From assembly GCA_017509375.1 (NCBI GenBank), contig JAFWPT010000177.1:1-6158 (forward strand): a stretch of DNA of 6,158 bases. The letters run 5' to 3'. This stretch comes from Bacteroidales bacterium (GTDB lineage Bacteria > Bacteroidota > Bacteroidia > Bacteroidales > UBA932). Made by a program: the position numbers and the translations under genes. Below the pieces are notes generated by a model. That model searched no databases, had not been told where the DNA came from, and was given only the letters and a program-made list of their open reading frames with translations. Of this stretch, positions 1-5,379 are shown piece by piece. The first letter of the stretch is position 1. Each line of letters starts with the position of its first letter.

Positions 1-28
1 ATAACAAAACATGGTTTTAAAAAAGTTT

Positions 29-78
29 AGGAGGGACTATGATGAAAACCAATGCAGCAGAAAAGGTTGTTATAGGAG
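29..78 (+). promoter_or_regulatory. Two candidate ribosome binding sites ahead of the amidohydrolase remnant
   Basis: AGGAGGG at 29-35 lies 3 nt before an ATG at 39 and 6 nt before an ATG at 42. A second AGGAG at 74-78 lies 8 nt before an in-frame ATG at 87. The family-like sequence (MKIIDCEFH) begins at 87, so the second site probably marks the original start. The first would add 15-16 residues that do not look like the family. No promoter can be placed in the 28 bases before the first site. Confidence 0.5.
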
Positions 79-86
79 ATGGTGTT

Positions 87-411
87 ATGAAAATAATTGA
101 CTGCGAATTTCACTATTACTTACCTGAATTGATGGAATATCTTTCCACACGTAATAATGCAATGAGTATTATCCGGAAACCAAAACCTTGGAAGTGAGAG
201 ATAAAGTTTTTGCTCATTTTGACGGGGTAACGAACGAATACCCGGTTATTGATGAGCTTATGAATTTTGGAGCAGAAAGAATTGCCGTCATGGATAAAAA
301 CGGCATTGATGTAGGCGTTATGGCCTCTTCCCCTGCACTGGAAGAATTACCGGAAAAAGAGGCAATATATTTTGCCCAGAAATCTAATGATGCTGTTGCT
401 GAAATTATAAA
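87..411 (+). pseudogene. Amidohydrolase-2 family protein, 5' remnant (frameshifted and truncated)
   Basis: The remnant begins MKIIDCEFHYYLPELMEYL, typical of amidohydrolase-2 (ACMSD/resorcylate decarboxylase-like) proteins. The E-x-H at residues 7-9 would supply part of the metal site. In that frame translation reaches TGA at 195-197. The family-like sequence continues in another frame from about 164 (EYYPETKTLEVRDKVFAHF), through a stretch with GIDVGVMASSP, to AEIIK at about 411. The frame change fits loss of one base (or gain of two) near 159-163. After 411 the sequence turns into the antisense of the nitrilase gene, so only about 108 of the roughly 300 or more codons usual for the family remain. 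The metal ligands and catalytic Asp expected further on are absent. No functional enzyme can be made. The family assignment rests on motif recognition; the exact substrate class cannot be told from this fragment. Confidence 0.75.
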
Positions 412-1180
412 GTTCCCCTCGCCTGTCCCTTCTGACCGGCAGTTTCTCCCTTGCCTGCCGCAGCAGCGCCATATCCAATTCCGCCGAGATAATTGCCTGC
501 GCTTCCCCTGCTTCGGCCAGGATCGTGCCCCAGGGGTCAATTATGGCTGAATGTCCCGCCAGGGGCTGCTCAGTCTGGCCGTCTGCTCCATTGGCGGCAA
601 CCACGAAGAACTGCTGCTCGATGGCCCTGGCGCGCAGCAGGGTCTGCCAGTGGGTGAGGCGCGCCAGGGGCCAGGCGGCGGGCAGAAAGAGGATATCCGC
701 CCCCTCCAGGGCCAGCCTTTCGATAAAGGCGCCGAAACGGATATCATAGCAAATGGCAAGGGCGCAGCCCACGCCTTCCAGCTCAAATACACAGGCACTG
801 CTGCCTGCCGCAAAGTCCTTATCCTCCCCGGAGGGACTGAAAAGATGTGCCTTGTCGTAGCTGGCTATGACCTTGCCGGAGCGATCCAGTACATAAGAGG
901 TGTTATACACCAGGCCATCCTCTGCCAGCCGGGCTGCCGTGCCGCCCACAATATTCACCCGATGCTTCCTGGCAAGCGCCGCCAGCGTCTCTCGTGTTTC
1001 CCTGCCGTCAGGGTCGGCGTAGTCTCGTATGGGACGCGGATAGAAGCCCAACTGCCGAAGTTCCGGCAGCAGCACATCAGGCCCCGCTGCCATGGCCTCA
1101 GCAACCAGTCCGGGCAGGGCAGCAAGATTATCCTCCGGCTTGGCGAAGGCGGTATTCATTTGCAGTACAGCGGCTTTCAA
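347..1180 (-). CDS. Carbon-nitrogen hydrolase (nitrilase superfamily, omega-amidase/Nit2-like)
   Basis: Cytoplasmic hydrolase of amide or nitrile C-N bonds; the exact substrate cannot be read from sequence. From the TTG start at 1180 the protein has 277 residues. The catalytic triad is visible: Glu40 in LLLPEL, Lys110 in YDKAHLF and Cys144 in AICYDIRF. Glu119 in PSGEDK matches the conserved second Glu. IEQQFFVVAANG and HSAIIDPWG are also typical of the Nit2/YafV branch. TTG is preferred because AGGGAGG lies 7 nt upstream and the protein then opens MKAAVLQMNTAF as in the family; an ATG at 1237 falls inside the -35 box. The family-like sequence stops near residue 260 (RRGELYNF). The last 17 residues come from the antisense strand of the amidohydrolase remnant, with stop at 347-349. 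One oddity is Arg42, where Trp is usual in PELWxxGF. It is a single-gene unit, divergent from the downstream operon. The fold is near full length, so activity is plausible. Confidence 0.9.
   Translation of the reverse strand: MKAAVLQMNTAFAKPEDNLAALPGLVAEAMAAGPDVLLPELRQLGFYPRPIRDYADPDGRETRETLAALARKHRVNIVGGTAARLAEDGLVYNTSYVLDRSGKVIASYDKAHLFSPSGEDKDFAAGSSACVFELEGVGCALAICYDIRFGAFIERLALEGADILFLPAAWPLARLTHWQTLLRARAIEQQFFVVAANGADGQTEQPLAGHSAIIDPWGTILAEAGEAQAIISAELDMALLRQAREKLPVRRDRRGELYNFSNSIIRFLGKIYCLFFR
408..415. other. Probable deletion/rearrangement junction between two convergent genes
   Basis: To the left, the + strand reads as amidohydrolase and GC is about 42% (301-410). To the right, the minus strand reads as the C-terminus of a nitrilase and GC is about 62% (421-540). 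Both protein similarities break off within a few bases of each other. No insertion sequence end, target duplication or obvious repeat is visible at the join, so a deletion or illegitimate recombination between convergent genes is the simplest reading. The exact base is uncertain by several positions. Confidence 0.55.
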
Positions 1181-1187
1181 GACTATT

Positions 1188-1194
1188 CCTCCCT
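1188..1194 (-). promoter_or_regulatory. Ribosome binding site that fixes the TTG start of the nitrilase gene
   Basis: On the minus strand AGGGAGG is followed by 7 nt and then TTG at 1180-1178. This spacing is ideal, and no comparable site precedes the upstream in-frame ATG at 1237. Confidence 0.8.
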
Positions 1195-1208
1195 GCACGT
1201 TTTTGCTC

Positions 1209-1237
1209 AGTATACCATTTAGGCTGATTTTCAGCAA
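1209..1237 (-). promoter_or_regulatory. Sigma-A type promoter of the nitrilase gene
   Basis: On the minus strand TTGCTG (1237-1232) and TATACT (1214-1209) are separated by exactly 17 bp, close to the TTGACA/TATAAT consensus. Transcription would begin near 1200-1203, giving a leader of about 20 nt before the TTG start. A short palindrome, GCTGA-TTT-TCAGC (1223-1235), overlaps the -35 box and the spacer and could be a small operator, though a 5-bp arm may be chance. Confidence 0.7.
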
Positions 1238-1326
1238 CCGGTGAAGCTTTGAAGGGCAATGTATAAATCCTAACAGGCAGGAATCGGCAGAATTGTGAAG
1301 AAATAATTAAGGCAGAGGTCTTACAC
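1238..1326. other. Intergenic spacer between nitrilase promoter and MITE
   Basis: About 90 bases with no open frame of interest, no RNA gene and no terminator-like hairpin with a T-run. TTG-containing -35-like hexamers exist (near 1250 and 1294), but neither has a good -10 box at proper spacing on the + strand. It may contain upstream promoter DNA of the three-gene operon that was separated from it by the MITE insertion, but nothing in the sequence proves this. Confidence 0.4.
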
Positions 1327-1518
1327 TAGGGCGTGTTGATAAACGGAAACTGTGCGATACAGCGAGACAGTTTTTCGTATGGCAAGGAAGTGAAGCCGCA
1401 GTCGTAGCGACGCATAGCTAGTCCCCTTGGGGGCAGGGCTACGTCAAGGTTTCACTGACGCAGACAGGCGGAAAAATGGCCGCTGTAGCGTGCAGGTGGA
1501 GTTTTTCAACACGCCCTA
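1327..1518. mobile_element. MITE-like non-coding element with TA flanks and full-length hairpin
   Basis: Perfect inverted ends GGGCGTGTTGA (1329-1339) and TCAACACGCCC (1506-1516) are each bordered by TA (1327-1328 and 1517-1518), consistent with a TA target duplication. The inverted similarity extends about 50 bp inward at roughly 70-75% identity (1328-1377 against 1469-1517). The middle is also palindromic: AGTGAA/TTCACT (1389-1394, 1451-1456), GACG/CGTC (1409-1412, 1442-1445), TAGC/GCTA (1415-1418, 1438-1441), and an apex of CCCC-TTG-GGGG (1423-1433). The whole element can therefore fold into one long imperfect hairpin. No transposase is encoded, so movement would need an enzyme acting in trans. 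TA flanks suit the IS630/Tc1-mariner group or some IS5-family relatives; the parent family is not certain. It lies between two divergent promoter regions and ends 34 bp before the next start codon. Confidence 0.8.
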
Positions 1519-1539
1519 AGTTGGATGCCACCTGTTACT

Positions 1540-1545
1540 GGGAGG
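1540..1545 (+). promoter_or_regulatory. Ribosome binding site of the glycosyltransferase-GH3 gene
   Basis: GGGAGG followed by 7 nt and ATG at 1553. It lies in the 34-bp strip left between the MITE end and the start codon. That strip is too short for a complete promoter plus leader. Confidence 0.8.
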
Positions 1546-1552
1546 AAATTAA

Positions 1553-4135
1553 ATGGAAAAATTACCAGAATATCAAGTGTCTGTTATCACTCCTTTTCAC
1601 AATGTGGACATGGATATGTTTCGTCGCGGCTACGAATCTTTGCAACGCCAATCTATTGGTTTTGACAATATTCAGTGGATAGTTGTCCTGCACAATACGA
1701 AGCCGGAAATCAGGGCAGAGGTAGAGAAAATGTTGGCAGGACAGGAAAATATCATCATTAAAGTGCTGGACAATGACATACATACCCCTTCCAGTCCCCG
1801 TAATTACGGCTTGCAACTGGCTACGGCCCCCTATGTGGGTTTTCTGGATGGAGACGATAGTTTTACGCCCCTCTGTTTGCAGACGACCGTGGATAAAATG
1901 AAAAAACATGCCTGCCAGATGGTAGTGTTTCGTCGGGAATACGAACTGGAAAGAGAGGGACTGTTTCCCCTGACGGAGATTGTCCTGTGGGATCAGACCA
2001 CAGAGGAAATCATTATCGAGCGGAACAACTGGGATGATATAAGAATGTTCAGCGGTATTTGGGGTATGGTGACATCAAGGCTGTTCGACAGGAAATTTTT
2101 GTCGGAAAGCGGCATTACCTTTGATGAAACGGTACCCTACGGCGAAGATATACTGTTCATTATCGAAGCCTATGGCAAAGCAGAGCGGATTTGCTATCTG
2201 CCCCAATTTATCGGCTACCATTATTTCATCAATGGCGGCTCCGCAGTGCAGAGCATGGAAAATAAGCCGGGGAAAGTGCTTATTTCCTACGCGGAAGGTT
2301 TTTGTCGTATTTTCGATGCGGCCTTTAGGAACGGTATTTATATTGATTATTTGCTGGCTGATTTTCTCGCCATGTTCGCCGGGGTTATGGTGAACGCGAA
2401 AGATCTCACCCTGGCAGACCGTCAGGCAATCAAAGAATGTTTAGAGCCTTATGTCCATAAAATTCCCGTGCTTCCAACAAGCAAATTGTGTACTGAACAG
2501 GAAGCCAAACTGCGGTATGAGCTTCCGCGGGAGGTTATTCTGCATCCGGAGAACTTTGACAAAGGCCGTCACACACAATCACTGTGGAACGGTGAGGGAA
2601 CTCTCCTGGAAATCCTGCGGCATAACAACGACACTGACTATGGAAAGTGCTACTATTTTGCTGCCTTGCAAGCAGCCGAGGGCTATCAGGCCAGGGTTCC
2701 CTTGTCGTCTTATGGCACATACGCTCCCTTAATCCAATTGCAGACCCAAATAGGCGAACATGGCATTTTTGCAGCCGATCCCGTTAAATATTACTTGCTG
2801 ACCGAGAACGAAATGGGAGAAACTCAGTTATTTCCCGCTACCCAAAAGCATTTGCAACCCTATGTAAAAGCGTTTACCGATATGGTACGGGATAAAACTT
2901 CTTTTGTCTTATTGGAAAGCCTGCCAAGGTATCGGGCATACAATGACCGTGGAGTGCTGAATTCTCTGCCCGGTGTTATCCTCACCGAATTTTTCTGGCA
3001 AGAGCGTAATACTTTACAGGGGAATCACGCCAACTTTACCACGCCGGAAGAATTGCTTTTTCCCACAGCGGTATTGGATACTTTGTATCTGCGGGTGCTA
3101 TTTGCGCTGAAAGAGGAAAAAGTAGAGCAACTGATAGCGCCATCTACCTGGGGAATTGTGGAGACGCTGACCTTCATAGAAAAACATTGGGAAACTATCT
3201 GTCACGACATAGAGCAGGGGGAAATCAGCTTTATCGTGAACGTTTCCGAGAAATTGCTAAAACGAATGGAAGGGCATTTAGACGGTGATAAAGAGAGAGC
3301 CGATCAGCTCCGTCGCGCCTTTAGCGCAGGTTTTGATGCCAAGCTGCTGTCCAGAGTCTGGCCGAACCTAAAGCGGATTGTAGCTTTCGGCGATGATTCC
3401 TTCCGCATTTATACGGACAGATTGCGGAAATATATCGGCGATATTCCTTTGGATAACGGTTATTTTATGGTATCGGCGGCTCTTGTGGGACAAGCAACGG
3501 AGGGAAGCAACAAGTATCGGCTGCTTGACGGGCATAATTTCTACGAATTTTTGCCACCAGCGGCAGCGGCCGGTGAGACACCACGCCTTTTAGCCACGCT
3601 GAAAGAGGGTGAAATTTACGAACTGATAGTTACCAATCAGGCCGGACTCTATCGCTATCGCACAGGCTATTTGATTCGTGCGGAGGAGAGGAGCGGCGGC
3701 AGCTTGATTTTCTCCCTGGCCGGTCGTCGCGGGCAATCGGCCAGGGTGGGGAGCGCAACCCTCAGCGAGTCTGATGTCTACCTGGCCATAACCAGGACAG
3801 CCGACGAGCATGGGCTTGATGTGATGGATTTTGCCTTTTATGCAGATGAAGCGGGTCTGACAATTCTCCTGGAGCTGGCAAGTACAGCGGAATCGGGAGG
3901 GAATTTGAGCCATACCGAGGCGGATGTCATAGCCGCTTCCCTTGACACATTTTTGCATCAGGGTAATAACGACTATGCTGCCCACTGCAGGGTTTTATGG
4001 AGCGAGCCGCAAACACACTTGCTCTACCGGGATTTGCGCCGCTATCGGGAGCAATCCGCACCGTACCAGATAGAGCCTACGCATTATTTGAATACGCCGG
4101 AGAAGATAAATTTTTTCACGCATACTGTACAGTAA
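1553..4135 (+). CDS. Fusion protein: family 2 glycosyltransferase + GH3-type acyl-adenylate/amide synthetase-like domain
   Basis: 860 residues, first gene of the operon, cytoplasmic (no signal peptide or clear membrane segment). Residues about 7-235 form a GT-A glycosyltransferase of family 2: VSVITPFHN (9-17), SPRNYGLQLA (81-90), the nucleotide-sugar/metal motif DGDD (99-102) and GED (197-199) as the likely catalytic-base motif. Residues 240-325 are a helical linker. From about 340 on it follows the GH3 (auxin-responsive GH3/JAR1) family in order: LLEILRHNNDTDYGK (351-365), RVPLSSYGTYAPLI (381-394), FIEKHWETICHDIEQGEIS (541-559), WPNLKRI (603-609), NFYEFLPP (662-669), YELIVTNQAGLYRYRTG (689-705) and GRRGQ. 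GH3 enzymes adenylate a carboxylic acid and join it to an amine. Here the adenylation motifs are altered: no SSGTT loop near 415-424, FMVSAA instead of YxxSE (638-643), and Tyr706 where Asp is expected after YRxG. Activity of this half is therefore doubtful. The glycosyltransferase half looks intact; donor and acceptor are unknown. Confidence 0.85.
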   Translation: MEKLPEYQVSVITPFHNVDMDMFRRGYESLQRQSIGFDNIQWIVVLHNTKPEIRAEVEKMLAGQENIIIKVLDNDIHTPSSPRNYGLQLATAPYVGFLDGDDSFTPLCLQTTVDKMKKHACQMVVFRREYELEREGLFPLTEIVLWDQTTEEIIIERNNWDDIRMFSGIWGMVTSRLFDRKFLSESGITFDETVPYGEDILFIIEAYGKAERICYLPQFIGYHYFINGGSAVQSMENKPGKVLISYAEGFCRIFDAAFRNGIYIDYLLADFLAMFAGVMVNAKDLTLADRQAIKECLEPYVHKIPVLPTSKLCTEQEAKLRYELPREVILHPENFDKGRHTQSLWNGEGTLLEILRHNNDTDYGKCYYFAALQAAEGYQARVPLSSYGTYAPLIQLQTQIGEHGIFAADPVKYYLLTENEMGETQLFPATQKHLQPYVKAFTDMVRDKTSFVLLESLPRYRAYNDRGVLNSLPGVILTEFFWQERNTLQGNHANFTTPEELLFPTAVLDTLYLRVLFALKEEKVEQLIAPSTWGIVETLTFIEKHWETICHDIEQGEISFIVNVSEKLLKRMEGHLDGDKERADQLRRAFSAGFDAKLLSRVWPNLKRIVAFGDDSFRIYTDRLRKYIGDIPLDNGYFMVSAALVGQATEGSNKYRLLDGHNFYEFLPPAAAAGETPRLLATLKEGEIYELIVTNQAGLYRYRTGYLIRAEERSGGSLIFSLAGRRGQSARVGSATLSESDVYLAITRTADEHGLDVMDFAFYADEAGLTILLELASTAESGGNLSHTEADVIAASLDTFLHQGNNDYAAHCRVLWSEPQTHLLYRDLRRYREQSAPYQIEPTHYLNTPEKINFFTHTVQ

Positions 4136-4150
4136 GGTTGATAAACTAAC

Positions 4151-4156
4151 GAGGAG
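4151..4156 (+). promoter_or_regulatory. Ribosome binding site of the STAS-kinase gene
   Basis: GAGGAG followed by 6 nt and ATG at 4163. It lies in a 27-bp gap after the previous stop codon, with no hairpin or promoter in the gap, which supports co-transcription. Confidence 0.75.
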
Positions 4157-4162
4157 ATAAGC

Positions 4163-5365
4163 ATGGAGAAGCTTGCAGGGGTCAGCATAGAGAGCAGTTT
4201 TGCGGCACCGGAATTGAGGATTGCTCTAAGTGGGCAGCTGAGGGCAGATAACGTGCCGGAAACTCAGGCGAAAATAATGGCCCTGCTGACTGCAAACAGA
4301 CCCTCTGCAGTTACGGTGGATGCCGCAGGGTTAAAATATATTTCCAGCAGCGGTCTGCGGCTATTGCTTATATTGAAAAAGAAATGTCCCGCCTTGCAGA
4401 TGATAAACGTTTCTGGCGATGTAGATGAGATATTGCGTCAGACAGGGATTGACAAATTAGTGCCTTATAAGCGGGCACTGCGGGAGATTTCCGTAGAAGG
4501 CTGCCCCTGTATTGGACGGGGACAGAACGGCGAAGTATATCGTCTCGACCGGGATACGATAGTCAAGCTATACGCCCCCAATGCAATCACCGTCGATTCA
4601 GCAGAGCGTGAACGCCAAAAGGCGCAAGCTGCCTTCCTGCTGGGGGTTCCCACGGCAATTTCTTACGAGGTGGTAAGCTGCGGTGAAAGGCTGGGGCTGA
4701 TCTTTGAACTGGTGGATGCCAAAAGCATCAGGGAGATAGTAATTGCCGATCCTTCCCGCCTGGAAGAACTCGTCCTCAAGTGGGCTGCCTTGGCGCGAAA
4801 ACTTCACAGGCTCGCGCCAGCCCCGGACACTTTCCCGGGAATGTCTGGAATTTATCATAGCTGTATCGATGCGTTGGATGACCTGTTTACCCAGCCAGAA
4901 CTTGCACTCCTCCACAATATGGTAGATTCTTTGCCCCCTGGCAATTCCTTCCTTCACGGGGATTTTCATCAGGGGAACGTCATGGTACAGGGTGACGAAC
5001 TGCTGCTGATAGATATGGCCGACGCGGCGGTGGGACATCCCTTTTATGACATCATGGGTATCTATATGCTGGGCGTAAGGCTTGTGCAAAAACTCCCTCC
5101 TGCCATGTCAAAGGAAATCGTGGGCTGGGATGCGCCTACGGTGTATCGGGCTTGGGAAATCTTCCGTCAGCATTATTTTCAAGACAGCATTGACTTGAGG
5201 GATTTGGAGGATATGGCCACAGCTTACAGCGAACTGCGCTATTTGACCTTTTGGAAAATCTTTTCCCTGACGGACGAATTTCTCCGCAATGAGGTGCAGC
5301 GAATCAGAGAGGATTTCCTGCCCCAGGTGGAAGGTTATATCCAGCGGTTCAGAGGACTGTTGTAG
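4163..5365 (+). CDS. STAS domain fused to aminoglycoside/choline kinase-like phosphotransferase (TIGR02172-like)
   Basis: 400 residues, soluble. Residues 1-105 are a STAS domain of the anti-sigma-factor-antagonist type: a beta-strand opening (LRIALSGQL), then VTVDAAGLKYISSSGLRLLL (51-69). Ser62 aligns with the phosphorylated Ser58 of SpoIIAA, and IDKLVPY closes the domain. Residues about 110-400 are a protein-kinase-like fold of the APH/choline kinase class: glycine loop GRGQNGEVY (118-126), Lys135 in IVKLY, probable partner Glu150, the catalytic loop HGDFHQGN (265-272), and the metal-binding IDMADA (283-288) followed by GHPFYD. All residues needed for ATP-dependent phosphotransfer are present. 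The arrangement resembles the TIGR02172 family, whose substrates are not established. The link to a STAS domain suggests either self-regulation by Ser phosphorylation or sensing of a partner; both are inference. It is 27 bp from the gene before and 14 bp from the gene after, so it is co-transcribed with a glycosyltransferase-GH3 protein and a MATE exporter. Confidence 0.85.
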   Translation: MEKLAGVSIESSFAAPELRIALSGQLRADNVPETQAKIMALLTANRPSAVTVDAAGLKYISSSGLRLLLILKKKCPALQMINVSGDVDEILRQTGIDKLVPYKRALREISVEGCPCIGRGQNGEVYRLDRDTIVKLYAPNAITVDSAERERQKAQAAFLLGVPTAISYEVVSCGERLGLIFELVDAKSIREIVIADPSRLEELVLKWAALARKLHRLAPAPDTFPGMSGIYHSCIDALDDLFTQPELALLHNMVDSLPPGNSFLHGDFHQGNVMVQGDELLLIDMADAAVGHPFYDIMGIYMLGVRLVQKLPPAMSKEIVGWDAPTVYRAWEIFRQHYFQDSIDLRDLEDMATAYSELRYLTFWKIFSLTDEFLRNEVQRIREDFLPQVEGYIQRFRGLL

Positions 5366-5366
5366 C

Positions 5367-5371
5367 AGGAG
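5367..5371 (+). promoter_or_regulatory. Ribosome binding site deciding the MATE gene start
   Basis: AGGAG begins two bases after the stop codon of the STAS-kinase gene. It is only 2 nt from an ATG at 5374 but 8 nt from the in-frame ATG at 5380, so 5380 is the better start. Confidence 0.65.
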
Positions 5372-5379
5372 ATATGAAT

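Noticed and set aside
551..1222. Open frame of 223 codons on the + strand
   Set aside because: It is antisense to the nitrilase gene, which has the full catalytic triad, promoter and ribosome binding site. The + strand reading has no recognisable motif and arises from the GC-rich codon bias of the real gene.
1336..1361. Possible + strand promoter in the left MITE arm (TTGATA ... GATACA)
   Set aside because: The spacing is only about 14 bp and the -10 box is poor; transcripts would also start within the hairpin stem. Not strong enough to annotate.
1415..1441. Central hairpin of the MITE considered as a rho-independent terminator
   Set aside because: The stem is not followed by a T-run on either strand, and it forms part of the larger symmetrical fold of the element.
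1476..1682. Short + strand open frame starting inside the MITE
   Set aside because: It begins in the hairpin element, has no ribosome binding site and continues in the wrong frame of the glycosyltransferase gene.
3590..3985. Minus-strand open frame of 131 codons
   Set aside because: It lies wholly antisense to the GH3 domain, which is supported by family motifs; no start signal or known domain was seen.
4598..5089. Minus-strand open frame of 163 codons
   Set aside because: It lies antisense to the kinase domain including the HGDFHQGN loop; its translation resembles no family and has no ribosome binding site of note.
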